Origin: Ditylenchus dipsaci
Lineage: Eukaryota; Nematoda; Chromadorea; Rhabditida; Anguinidae
Assembly: GCA_004194705.1 (NCBI GenBank)
Contig: SADC01000598.1
Location: 1 to 64,000, forward strand
Direction: 5' to 3'
Length of the DNA: 64,000 bases
The first letter of the stretch is position 1. Each line of letters opens with the position of its first letter. Made by a program: the position numbers and the translations under genes. The notes beneath the pieces were generated by a model. It made no database searches, was not told the origin of the DNA, and saw only the letters and a list, made by a program, of their open reading frames with translations. Shown here piece after piece: positions 1-10,753 of this stretch.

Positions 1-464
1 TAAGTTCGATCTGCAATAGACTTCTGTTATTATTTCATAAGGCATTTTTGATCCCCGCAAGCTCAGTCACCGTTGATTGGGTTGATAGCAAGCAATTCCG
101 CTACGCGTATGATCTCATCAGAGGAAGGAAAAAAAACGAACCTGGTTGCCTGCAAAATTACCTCATGCCGCTCCATATTCACAAAACGATCATCTCATTT
201 ACAGTGAGCTGCTTCTACCTTCTACTCAATGCTTTTATTTTGCTTTCAGAAGTCACGCTGGAAAAGCACCAACCTGGAAAATTGGTTTCCAAAGAATCTT
301 TTCATCTCTCTTTGATCAAGTTCGTCGTGTGTGTGGTTGCCGTTTGATTTGGTATCAATACATCGTTCATTTCGTTCTTGGATCAATTCGGCTTTTCGCA
401 GTGTGAACTTTAATTTTTCTTGCTTCGAATACATAATATATTTACGACGTTAGGTTGAAAGCCT

Positions 465-832
465 TTGCCAGTTAAGAAAATTTGCGGTTCAAAAGCGTCC
501 CAAGCTGAACTTGATATCGAGCTAAGAAACTACACGTCTATGCGTATCGTCGAAGGTATGGATGTCCTTGAATTTTGGCGTAAGAACGAAAAAGTAAGTC
601 ACATGGCTTTATATCCCTTTTTCTATGCTCAGTACTCTTTCAGTTCTTCACAAATATCACCTCTTGCGCATATGTATTGGGTGGACAGACATCAGAAGCT
701 CCAAGTGAAAGGGCCTTCAAAGAACTACGCTGCGTGGTTGGCATTTTCTACGAACAGAATGGATCCAAAGAAAGTTGCGGCTGTGATCCGCCTGAGAAAT
801 CTTTATATGAAAGAAATCGCGTGATTAGTTAT
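465..832 (+). pseudogene. hAT transposase C-terminal remnant
   Basis: The translation from about 465 contains LEFWRKNEK, the start of the hAT C-terminal dimerisation region. A 50-bp GT-AG intron (594-643) follows. The next exon reads QTSEAPSERAFKELRCVVG, matching the hAT block around SSAPSERVFS. A one-frame shift then leads to NRMDPKKVAAVIRLRNL in another frame, the usual hAT tail, with a stop near 820. AATAAA-like sequence follows at about 856. The N-terminal BED finger and catalytic region are not seen upstream, so this is a 3' fragment. The family call rests on the SER-F and RNRxDP-like motifs; the intron is inferred from frame restoration. Confidence 0.6.
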
Positions 833-1519
833 TGTATTATGGTGTCATGTTTGTAATAAAATAAGGCTTTTATTATCTGCGAGCTGTCTATTCGATTTTA
901 ATGGTGAAATTAGGAGCAGGGAGATTTAATTTTTCAGTAAATGATCTGAAAGATTCATTAAGTCAATAAAAGCTAAAAGTACTAATGCGTGCTTGGTGCC
1001 CTCTAGATTTTTCAATATACTTTGGTAGATTCGATACCTTTGCATGGCTTAGCTAGGAATAAAAGGAATAAAAAAAAAATATATCAGGTAAATAATATAA
1101 TCCTTCCAGATGGATTAATTACTTTCTAAACGATTTAAGTACCCCATATGTAATTGTCGTACCCTTCAGATGGATTGGTTAGTTCCTGAATAGTTTTTTT
1201 TATGGTCGTGTGCAAAAAATGGATAAAGTCATTACTTGACATCTAAAAATTGTTTTAGGTAGTAAATTAAGTTAAATAGTCAGTGAATTCAGTATTAATG
1301 TGCTGAAAGGTACAACCTAGTACATCTAAAACTGCGCCTAAATTGCGCCTAAAATTCAGGCGCAGTTTAGGCGCAATTTAGGCGCAGTTGTAAATGACAG
1401 AACGCCAAGCCATTTTGGCGCAGGTGCGCCTAATTAGGCGCAATTGCGAACTATATTTTTGGCTGACACAATAATATTTAACTTTCTCATGTAATGCGCT
1501 GCTTTTTACAGCAAAAAAT
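821..1519. repeat. Non-coding stretch with a GGCGC palindrome cluster (about 1329-1446)
   Basis: No convincing exon is seen. Around 1329-1446 the motif TTAGGCGCA and its complement TGCGCCTAA recur in both orientations and could form a strong hairpin. This is the same design as the subterminal arrays of the hAT-type elements elsewhere in the window, but no terminal inverted repeat or target duplication was found here. Confidence 0.5.
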
Positions 1520-4072
1520 ATGAAGCGCCACTTGATTCTATCTGAAAAGGGCAAGGAATGCTTGACTTCCTGAGGGTTTCTACACTGGAGGAAAAATTCG
1601 CGAGGCAAACGAATCTATTGGAGGTGCATCTACTATGAAGCTGGTAAAAATGGAGAGAAGCTGCAAGTGTCCTGGTATGAGTTTGACGTGTTTATGATAT
1701 TTTTGAGCTCAAGTTTTTTAATAGGAGGCGCAGTTACCGTAGATGGGCAGCCTACAATAACATCAGCACACAACCATCTCTCTGACAAGAATCAATCTGA
1801 ATTTAAAAGGTTCCAGTGTGAAGTTCAACAAGAAGCGATGCTTACCAAAGACAAGCCGAGAGCCATCATTTCAACTCTACTGACAGTGTCAAAGCAGAAG
1901 CAAGGCCAGCAATTCGACTATCAGTTGTGGGAAGAAAATTCGGAAAGAAGAAATATCGCTAATGTGGAGCCAGCTAATCCGAAATCCCTGCGTGAGTTAC
2001 AAGTAAGTTCTTCCTCAGATCCCTTAATTTCATAAGATATGTCTCTGCTCTAGATTTCTGCTTCCTTCGCTACAATCAATAATGAGAATTGCCTAAATAC
2101 GACCGGATGGAATGGAGAAGAACGTATTCTCATTGTCAGTACTAACCGATGTCTCGATCTGCTTGTGGCCATTCCAAAATGGGGATGCGATGCAACTTAC
2201 GAAGTGGTGCCGTCGCTATTTGGACAGTTGTGGATTATTTATGCTCGCCTCGCACATACCTACGCTCCAATGGTATTTGTGTTGATGAATCGTAAGCTCG
2301 AGTCTTCATATCGTTTTGTGCTCGAAAAGCTAAAAAAAACTTCGCGAAAAATTTCGCCGTTGAGTATTGCAGTTGACTTTGAAAAAGCCGAATGGAACGC
2401 TTTTGAGGTAAGATCTTTTTTCTTGATGTATAAGATCGTGTCCACTTGGCGTAAAACTCGCTTGCAGTTCTTTAATATAAGTTTTACCAAATCATTGCAG
2501 GCTGCTTTTCCGAGAATAAAACACAGCGCCTGTTTTTCCACTTCCGTCAATCTCTCATTCGCAATATCTGTAGCAAGAACAAGGTGCTTTATGAATCCGA
2601 TGAGGAATTTCGCAATTGGACAAACCTGATAGCGGCTCTTGCATTCGTACCGGTCAAGGACGTTTCGGAAGCGTTTGAAATTATAAGGTAACAGATCAAT
2701 ATACCAGATTTCTAAGGTTTTTCAATTTTTTGTATAGAGATCATAGCGAGCAATCAGAGTACGCAGAGGAGCTCTGTCTTTTTCTGGATTACTTTGAAGA
2801 CACTTATGTTGGCCGTATCAAAAAAGGAACAGAGCGCAAAAAACTTAGGTAATTTTTAGTAATATTGGCAGTAATAGAAATGATTTTTTTTTTCAGATAC
2901 GCAATAGAAAAATGGAGTGTACATCAGCTTATGAAAGAGAATGAGCCTCAGACCAATAATGGCATTGAATCGTTCAATGGACAGCTGCTCCGAACTATGG
3001 CCTGTTCGCATCCTACAGTGTGGAAGCTTCTGACCGCTGTTTTAGATGAACTTGTTCTGGCCGATCAGCGTGTTTCCTCCTACTGGTCTGGTGGAAGTAC
3101 TCCTCGTCGTAACAACGCCTACCTTCAGCTAAGTGAAAGACTCAGGAAAACTGTGCAAAGGTACAGTACTCAGCCGAAAATAGAATATTTGAAATCGATT
3201 GCTCACAAGTTGGGTGGTTTTCTGGTAGAGAAAAAAAATGAGAAACTCCAACCAGGTAAAGTTTTTGCAATGGTGAAATGTGGCAATAAAAAATCTGGTT
3301 TAGGCAGTCGAAAAGCCGAAACTCGCAATTTTTCAGAGTGAAGAGTGCAAAGTGGTTAAGGACATGCGAACAGGAAGGACGATTATTTTCGAATACCTCG
3401 ACCAAGACCTTCAGGATGAGTTGTGCCTCAGCTTCGATCTTCAAGTAGGTGTGATTCGTCCTGGAAACAGATTACGGCAAATCTATTTCGACAGTGAAAG
3501 ATCTAAACACAAGAAACTTAAGCATATAGAAGCGGATGGAAACTGTTTGTTCAGGTAGAAAAGATTTTTATTGGGTCTATCCTGTAATATTTATAGAAGC
3601 TTGAGTTATTGCATCTCATCTACTGAAGCTAATCACGGGAGATTACGTCATCTGATTGTCGAATTTGTGAAGAATAGTCGGGAAAAGAAATGGACAGGTA
3701 AATGTTTTGCGCTTTGCGAGTCATTGACATTGTTCTCTGTATTTTCAGAGATTTGGCGAAGAAAAGAGTCGTGCGCAAATATGGAAATTCCGGCAAAGGG
3801 TTCTTCAGACGTAGCAAAATGGTTCCACATTGCACATCATCGCGGCCACAAAACTCTTCGATGTCAATATTCTCACCTTCAATGAAGATATTGGCTGGAC
3901 TCTCTACACACCAGACGTCGAGACTGGGCCTTCAGTAAGATTTTTAAAATATACCGATTTAATCTGCTCTTTATGTCCTTGTTTACAGTCTGAACTGCTT
4001 CAAGATGCGGAAAAGCCAACTTTCGCTCTCTCCTACAACGGATCTCACTTCGATGTTATTCTTGAAATCTAG
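1520..4072 (+). pseudogene. FLYWCH-MULE transposase with C-terminal OTU-like protease domain
   Basis: A multi-exon gene with introns at 1675-1724, 2003-2053, 2408-2500, 2688-2737, 2849-2896, perhaps 3261-3336, then 3555-3596, 3698-3748 and 3935-3988. Domains in order: a FLYWCH-like zinc domain (GKRIYWRC, SCKCP, SAHNH); a MULE transposase core (GCDATYEVVP, AVDFEKAEWNAF, FFHFRQSLIR, TNNGIESFNGQL); then an OTU cysteine-protease-like domain with HIEADGNCLFRSLSY (Asp and Cys) and NGSHFDVILEI (His). It would act in the nucleus to mobilise its own element. Breaks: an in-frame TGA at 1571, a shift near 1640-1660, one missing base in the A run at 2518-2521 and a shift near 3820. These could be decay or sequence error. 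The 3261 donor is weak, so the OTU part might be a separate gene. No clear terminal inverted repeats were found. Confidence 0.75.
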
Positions 4073-4616
4073 TGTTTCTCTTTGTGTTATTGTTCCTTTG
4101 AGTGTAGCTACTGTTTGCCTTCTATTTCGTCGATAAAAATACTTGCAATTTTGTCATCTATAAGATATTCTAAAAAATTGGATTACATACTTGGTTACTT
4201 CAAAAAGTTTCGTCATGGAGCGTCATTCCACGAAGCCTCCGTTGTAAGGTCCCGTACAACAGGAGACAACTCCAAGAATCCTCTCTGTCGCACTTATTCC
4301 AATAATTTTCATTCCCACATTTATAAGACCAACAATAATTAGAAGTGACCAAGTTTTTTTGGACTACCATGTATTAGCAAAATTCCACTATTAAAAAACC
4401 ATTTTTACTGTGTTAGCTAAACGTGGCATCTAATAGGTGCCTTCAGTAAATAAATTTGCAAAAATATCAATAAACATACACAAAACGTCCATGAACACTT
4501 TTTTAATGTCCAAAACTAGTAAAAATAAATAAAAAGCTAGTTTAAATTAATTTGTGGACGAATTGACCTGTGGACGAATTGACCGGGGACGAATTGACCG
4601 GGGAATTGACCGCACG
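4073..4616. other. Non-coding 3' flank of the MULE gene
   Basis: AT-rich and without a supported exon. Near 4555-4605 the phrase GACGAATTGACC recurs three times, a short direct-repeat cluster that could belong to the end of the preceding element. Confidence 0.4.
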
Positions 4617-5145
4617 CCGTACGGTTAAGCCAAGGGACGCGAAGTGACCATGTACTGAGTCCGCATAGTCACCAGGGTTATTTCCGTGTCGCATTTTCGT
4701 ATCCGTGTTGGTTTTCGTGTTGACACTGAAACCGAAACCAAAACCGCCTGAATCAGATAGACGCCTGAATTCACGCCTGAATCACACCTGAAACAGATGG
4801 AAACCTTAATTCACACCTGACTCAATTCAGGCGTCCGTCTGACTTGGGTGTGAATTAAGGCTTTCATCTGTTTCAGGTGTGATTGAAACAGTACGTTCCC
4901 CTGGGGTATGCGGACGGCCATTACAATGTATTACAGGGATAATACCGAACTTTGCAATGACTTGGTCTTCTCAAGTTTTTTTTAACGGTATTTTACTTTG
5001 CAATGGTATCCTGTTTTGCAACGGTACGGTTACCCCAAGGGAAGCAAAGCAACCATGTATTGGGTTTGCATCGTTTCCTTATTTTGCAACGGTACGTTCC
5101 CCTAAGGAACACGAAACGGCCATGTACAGAGTTTGCAACGGTATA
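4617..5145. repeat. Diverged ~50-bp direct repeats and an inverted repeat
   Basis: Four related copies of a unit containing ACGGTACGTTCCCC and GGCCATGTA start near 4617, 4888, 5021 and 5090. Between the first two, 4781-4817 is the reverse complement of 4847-4882 with about one mismatch, forming a hairpin with a 29-base loop. Confidence 0.6.
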
Positions 5146-5307
5146 TACCCCTAGGCCTTGCTCTGAAGCGCAGCTTCACACAGAACTTTATCACGCACTG
5201 TACACGCCCTTTTGCAATAGACCATTAGCCATACAAAACTTTAAAATATTCAGTTGAATACCTCATCTTGTTTTTTTTAGCGCATTCATCTATGTAAAAC
5301 AACATGT

Positions 5308-5450
5308 TAGTACTCGGTACTAAACCGGGACCATGGTACTAAATTTAGTACCATACACAAAAAAGTACTGTTTTTATGGTACTAAATTTTAGTACCATGG
5401 TACTAAATTTAGTGCTTTTCTGGTAATAAAAAAGTACTATATTTATACTA
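5308..5450. repeat. Cluster of GGTACTAAATTTAGTACC palindromes
   Basis: Several overlapping copies of the self-complementary word GGTACTAAATTTAGTACC and shorter versions. Probably a subterminal array of a mobile element, but no ends were identified. Confidence 0.6.
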
Positions 5451-5493
5451 AATAATAACATTTGGCCTTCCCTGCTGTCAGCGGTAATAAAGA

Positions 5494-5652
5494 TACCGTA
5501 TATTCTTTATTAAAGGCCCCAGGGCCTATATTTTTCAACCTTCGAAAAATCCGGAAATTGTAAATCAAAAATGGTTCTAACTCTGTAATCCTGGTCAAAA
5601 ATCGAGGGGGGCTTTTATTAGAGAGGGGGCCTTTAATAGAGAATATACGGTA
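5494..5652. mobile_element. TACCGTA-family inverted-repeat element, copy 1
   Basis: Begins TACCGTATATTC and ends with its complement GAATATACGGTA; the arms continue through AAAGGCCCC / GGGGGCCTTT. The interior (AACTCTGTAATCCTGGTC) resembles the interiors of the copies at 17802 and 20916 although the arms differ. No coding capacity. Confidence 0.7.
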
Positions 5653-5663
5653 CTTTCAGAGTA

Positions 5664-5972
5664 AAATTGACGCTACTGTCATATACCAACCAACACCAAC
5701 CAAGACCCCCCCCCCCCCAAAAAGCTACTGTAATATACCACCCGCCCCATTAATTTTGTCAGGTACCCCAAAAAGCTATACTTTTTTGGAAAACTAGCGA
5801 AATTATTACGTGTTGTCCGCAAGCCTAATGCCTACGGTTCGAAGCCAAAGCCTAAGGGCTAAGCCTAATTCGTAAGCCTAAAAATTATCGGGTGGGGTTG
5901 TTATATTACTGTATGGTTTTTTTTAGGGGGGGGGTGGTTGGTACTCGACGAATTACACTAGCGCCACAAAAT
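5664..5972. mobile_element. C-tract fold-back element, copy 1
   Basis: Inverted ends GACGCTACTGTCATATACC and its degenerate complement near 5940-5970, with long C runs inside the left arm and G runs inside the right arm. Related copies lie at 7083-7543 and 23295-23550. Confidence 0.6.
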
Positions 5973-6060
5973 TTATTTAAAACGTTTATTGCATCACACG
6001 AGAAACATATAGATCAACAATTTTGATTCTATTGATTTAGAAAAAAGGTTCATAGGACAT

Positions 6061-6720
6061 TCACTTCGGATTGCCATCAGCCTTCTTCTGATCCGTCACT
6101 GAGATTGCCGGAGAAACAGCCTGAACATTCTTCCAACTAAACAGCAACTTGTGAAAAGGGAATTCAAAATATTACCATGTCAGAATCCTTATCATTATTG
6201 TCCTTCTTGATCATTTCATCCAAATCAATTCTCACGCCTCAGTTCCAACAAGCCCCTTCTTGATAGCGTCTGGCAGCTGTATTTTTTAATGAATTTAGAT
6301 TCAGAATTTTTAGCTTTACACAAACCACAAAATTGAGACGGGCATTTTCACCGTTCACATAGATATTGATGACCGTATTACCATGACCATCAATAGCCAG
6401 CTTGGAAGACTCCTTAGTTTTCTTCTTCGCCTCGCTACTTGATCCATGCTCTGAATTCTTTTTGTGAGGTTTGGCTTTCAACGACTTGCTCTTGCCCTTT
6501 GGTTTTGAAGAACTGGCTGCCGACTGACTGGCTGAGAATTGATTGGAACTAAAAATTAAAAAAATAATAAAAATGAAGATCTTACATTTAGTTTTTCTAT
6601 TTACAACTTCTTATATTTAGAACCTTTTGCCAGAAGTAGATTTTCGCTGCTGTTACCGCTACTCTCAGAAACCGTGCTAACTGTCTTCTTGTTGCTCTGC
6701 TTCTTTTCTTTTTACCATGG
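6061..6720 (-). pseudogene. Small Lys/Ser-rich gene or gene relic
   Basis: The minus strand has a readable series of segments: a Ser/Lys segment ending in GSKYKKL (near 6610-6715); a segment with KGKSKSLKAKPHKKNSEHG, then KLAIDGHGNTVINIYVNGEN (about 6340-6545); an acidic segment with RIDLDEMIKKDNNDKDSDM (about 6176-6235); and a last segment, QAVSPAISVTDQKKADGNPK, ending in TGA at 6061-6063. Two joins look like introns, but one (6148-6175) would be only 28 nt, and the join near 6240 needs a one-base shift. Low complexity and basic charge could suit a nuclear protein, but no family is recognised. Confidence 0.35.
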
Positions 6721-7082
6721 CTTCTAACTTTTCAGTGAGACGATGATCGAAGAAAAGATGACTCGCAACAAAGCAAAAACGCAAGAATGACGTGTAAGAA
6801 CAAAGCACGCTTCATTAAAAAATTTTAGCGGCATTCTTTTCAAGACAGTCTGTTCAAAAAGTATTAAAAATCCGTACAGAAGTTCAACGATTAGGGAAAA
6901 ATTTTGAATTCCCGGCACCACCTCTTATTAGCGTGAGCATGTCCCTTTAATCTTTGATTTGCTTGATTTGGAACGATTTTGAAGGCTTTTGCCAATTCTG
7001 TTTTTACAGTTTTGTGTCAAAAACTGCACGGATCCCGATTTTGATAATTGTTCTTGAAACACTCTGCAATTTTGCGCATTAA

Positions 7083-7543
7083 AAATCTTGGCGCTACTAT
7101 GATATAAAGCCCCCCCCCCCAAAAAAACAGCTACTATGATAACCCCCCCCCCCCCCCAATCCATGGACCTACTTTGATATACCCCCCCCCCCAAATCGAC
7201 TTTTTGGGAGTAGTCAAAAATCATTTTTAAGTCATAATTTTGCTATAAAAAGACCAGAAAAGCAATTAAAATAGGGTTCAAGGGCTGTATTGGGAGGGGA
7301 AGGGACAAAACAGGGGCCACTTCTATAGTGCCTATAAGTACCAAAGAGTATTAATTCTTTAAGCGTTGAAGTCACTTTCAACCCAGCCACTTGTGGTGCA
7401 CGTAAAAGTATAAGGACTCGAAATGATCGGAGCGGTCAGCCGGGTCGATCCTGATGGTTGTCGTTTAACTTTTGGATGGCTGAGCCTCTGGCTCGTAGCC
7501 TCAGGCCGGAAATTTCGGGGTATATCATAGCAGCGTCAAAATC
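7083..7543. mobile_element. C-tract fold-back element, copy 2
   Basis: The left end has GGCGCTACTATGATATA followed by three long C runs. The right end has GGGGTATATCATAGCAGCG, the complement of the left. The interior at 7276-7320 carries the GGGCTGTATTGGGAGGGGAA module found also at 17230, 17640 and 53730. Confidence 0.6.
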
Positions 7544-7666
7544 TTACCTCGCAAATCTTGCAGTACAAAATATGCAGCGCAAGTATTCGGACTCGAATCT
7601 TGCAGTTCAGATCTCGCAGTCTCTTGTCTAACAGTAGTAAAGCTTGCGGCGGAATTTTCGCGCGCC

Positions 7667-7787
7667 TACCGTATTATCTCTAATAAGACCCCACTCTCCA
7701 ATAAGACCCCACCTTCTAATAAGACCCCACCTTCAAAGAGGGTTGAAACATAAGGCCCCATGAGGTCTTATTAGAGATAATACGGTA
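7667..7787. mobile_element. TACCGTA-family element, copy 2 (arms ATAAGACCCC)
   Basis: Starts TACCGTATTATCTCTAATAA and ends with the exact complement ending in TACGGTA. The left arm contains three tandem copies of AATAAGACCCCAC. Whole length 121 bp, no coding capacity. Confidence 0.75.
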
Positions 7788-8254
7788 TCTTGGCGTGCAA
7801 ATGATCAGGCGCGGATCTTGCAGCATGTAGGATGCAACGCAAATCTTCAGGCGCAAATCTCGCTTTTTAGTTCTCACATTCTCTCATCTTATAGCTGTAA
7901 ACCTTGCAACGCAATTTTCGTGGTGCTTTTCTTGGTGTGTAAATCGTGTGGCGCTTTTCTGCCAAAGAAAACTAAAAAGCGAACAGTTAAAACAAATTTA
8001 CGAAAGTGGAGCACGTAAAACATTAAAGAAAGAATGCCCAAAAAGTGCAATCTGGCAATTCGAAACTTTAAGTTGATACTCGTCTCAGAGAAACCGCTGC
8101 ATTAATTAAGGCTCGCAATAGCTTCAAAGCAGCCAAGAAGGTGCTCTACAGCGTGACATTAAGCTTATTACGACTTGGTAGTAAACATTAAAAAAATCAG
8201 AAATCTTTCCGAAAAATTGAGGTTTCTTGACGTTGAGATTTTCTTGACTTTGTG

Positions 8255-9082
8255 TTTAAAGGGGGGGGGGGAACTTTATATACGCATCGCCTTAGGTCAC
8301 AGGTTCGACTACCACTGGCTGCAGACCTTATTTTCTTTTCTCCTTTTATTTACAAGTTTAGTGTCAAAATGTAGCCAAGCTTCTGGGCTTTCATTTAAGC
8401 TATCATACAGATGAAAAGTTGGTATAAAGTTAGGGCTAAAATATAAAAATCCAATTCGGTGAAATCCTCAATGGGACTATACCAGTACTTTTCGGTAGTA
8501 TCCTGGAACTGACGTTTTTCCCCAATTTTTATTTACATACTCATTTGCAATCTTACACTCAAAATGTAGCCCTGCTTCTTGCCGTCATTTTCAGCATACA
8601 GTTGTATAAATAATGTAAATTGAAATCGCAATAAAAGTCAGTTCCTAAATAATACCGAAATCCTCCCCCTCAATAGTACTCTATTGTTCCTTGGTCAAAC
8701 CTTCGCTAGCTATCTTGTTTTTCGGAAGTGATTTTGGTGTGAAAAAATTTCTATCTTGTTCGCCATGAAATTCTGACTCTAGAAAGTCACTAAACATGTG
8801 AGCAAATAAATAAATTTGGCGGAGGCTCAGGCTATATTAGTCTAAATACGCATCATTTTGGCTGGTTTCCTCTAATTTTGGTGGTCATTTGCCAAAAATC
8901 TCAAAATTGAGGCAGTTGATGACAGCAAAGCAGTGCTGGAAATGGTTGCGATCGATTGCTCGATGATTTTTGGACCTAAAAGTAAAAAAACTGACTAAAA
9001 ATTAAATTAAAACACCCCAGAGGGACTAGAACTTTCGACAAAAGGCGATGCGTATATAAAGTTCCCCCCCCCCCCTTTAAAA
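8255..9082. mobile_element. Fold-back element with tRNA-like end, copy 1
   Basis: Starts TTTAAA + G run + GAACTTTATATACGCATCGCC and ends with the complementary sequence at 9043-9082. Just inside the left end lies AGGTCACAGGTTCGACTACC, which resembles the 3' half of a tRNA (B-box-like GGTTCGA). Two internal modules (about 8340-8480 and 8500-8670) recur at 43480-44000 and 48110-48440. Confidence 0.65.
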
Positions 9083-9232
9083 CCCCCGAAAAAGTTGATT
9101 AATTAAAAGCGTAACAGAATGACAGACAAACATTGTCCAAATACTATATAGAGATTATTCTGGACAAAGTTATAATCATTAACATAAAGTGTCAATTTTG
9201 AATTTATTTCAATAATCAAAACTTATCTCTTT

Positions 9233-9482
9233 GTGCGCTTTCTGAAAGCTCTATGATTTTTCTACAAAATTACATTTTAATCGTTGTCGTAGGACCACCT
9301 AGCATTGAAATACGGATAGGTTGAAACTGAAAATCTTAAAAAACTAAAGTTTTGCTTTATTTTGAGCCATTTTTTAGATTTTTCAAATTCAACCTATCCG
9401 TATTGCTGTGTGGTTTTACGACAACGATCAAAACGACAACGATCAAAATAAAAACAAATTGTAGAGCTTTCAGAAAACGCAT
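9233..9482. repeat. Inverted repeat around AAATACGGATAGGTTGAA
   Basis: Left arm contains GCTTTCTGAAAGCTCT, CGTTGTCGTAGGACCA and ATACGGATAGGTTGAA; the right arm carries their complements in reverse order. A palindromic non-coding element of about 250 bp. Confidence 0.6.
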
Positions 9483-10042
9483 AACGGCATAAATTTTAAT
9501 TTGATGAGAAATTATGAGAAAAGCTCTTAATTATGTAGTCAAACAACCATTTTCCTTACATTTTTGATTTTGACTATAAATCGACATTTTTATGTCGATT
9601 TTCATAACTTTTCCAGTGTAATTCGAAAATATCTTTGACATACCATCTTGTAGCCATAGTGACCGCGCCGTCTCGGGCCCGGGCCGTCTTCCGTCCCGTC
9701 CGGCCGGGGCCCGCTTTGACTAGACGGTTTTACGGCCGGTAATGATGCTGGACGGCAATGGACGGCCGGCCGAAGGCTGGCCGAATTTTTTTATAGGACG
9801 GGAAGGTGGACGGCCAGCATCCTTGAACAAATTTAGAAAGGGACGGCGGATGGCCGGAAAAATAAAAGTTCGGCTGGCGGACGGCCGGCGTTAATGATAA
9901 AGTTAGGACGAGACGGCGGATGGATGACCAAAATCATTGTGTATTGTATTATTATTTCGGCATTATTTTATTCATCATTTTTTTATTAGGCACAAAGTCG
10001 GCTGCAGAATTTGTAGCTCTGAGGTATTTATAAAGAACTCAG

Positions 10043-10229
10043 GAGCATAGTTGGACCGCCGACGGCGGCTCTCCTTCGGTTAATTTGGCGGCCCCCCAGT
10101 GCCCGGCGGTCATAGTTTTTCGAGATGATTGTGCCGCTCTCATCTCAAAAATCTATGAACACCGGGCGCCGCCGGGGGGCCGCCGAAGGTAACCGAAGGG
10201 GAGCCGCCGGCGGCGGTCCAACTAAGCTC
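10043..10229. repeat. GC-rich palindromic insert inside the hAT element
   Basis: The left arm (GAGCATAGTTGGACCGCC, then GGCGGCCCCCC, then TTTTTCGAGATGA) is repeated as its complement in the right arm ending GGCGGTCCAACTAAGCTC. About 187 bp; a fold-back MITE nested in the hAT element. Confidence 0.65.
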
Positions 10230-10269
10230 AGCAGTACACCGAAATTAATACAATTTTTATTTTTTCGCC

Positions 10270-10447
10270 CGCCGGTGCTATCGGTTCACTCGCTATTGAC
10301 ATTCTTATGATCCCCGCTTCTATAGGAGCAGTAGAGCGTCTCCTTTCTTCCCTCACAATGCATTCCAAAGGTCGACGTGTTGGAACAAAAGAGGACCTTA
10401 TCAAAGCTCGCTCACTTTTATCTTACAACTCTCGCTATATTGATTGA
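10270..10447 (+). pseudogene. hAT transposase C-terminal fragment
   Basis: Reads SLAIDILMIPASIGAVERLL, then SLLSYNSRYID and a TGA at 10445-10447. It matches the hAT dimerisation block (IPASSxxxERLFS followed by RxLLxYN). Only the last ~55 residues survive. It sits in the same strand sense as the surrounding hAT element and ends about 300 bp before the right terminus. Confidence 0.65.
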
Positions 10448-10753
10448 ATTATTTTCGAAAATTGAACAGTTGCAGATATTATTTTTATATCAAAATAATT
10501 AATCAAAAAATTGATAAATGAAATACCTTTTTTGTGTTAAGGCCATTCTATCATAAAAAAAAATTCCGAAATTTTTTTATAGGACGGTACGGTGTACGGC
10601 CAGCAAAATTTTTAAAATCAGGACGACCGAAAAGTTAAGACGGCCAGCGTTCCGCTAGAAAAATAGACCGGTCGGACGGCCGGCTTGAAACACACAGACG
10701 GCGGACGGGACGCCATCCACTTTTGAAAAAATGTGGTCACTATGATTGTAGCT

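Larger units (their letters stand above)
9656..10745 (+). mobile_element. hAT element with GGACGGCCGG array and transposase tail
   Basis: Ends are ATAGTGACC and GGTCACTAT. Flanks TTGTAGCC (9648-9655) and TTGTAGCT (10746-10753) give a 7/8 match to an 8-bp target duplication, as expected for hAT. Both subterminal regions are packed with GGACGGCCGG-type words. The interior keeps a hAT transposase C-terminus, so this is an internally deleted copy. A GC-rich palindromic insert lies at 10043-10229. Confidence 0.75.

Noticed and set aside
246..434. Short frames upstream of the hAT remnant (48-434)
   Set aside because: No transposase or host motif recognised in any of them; they overlap each other on both strands.
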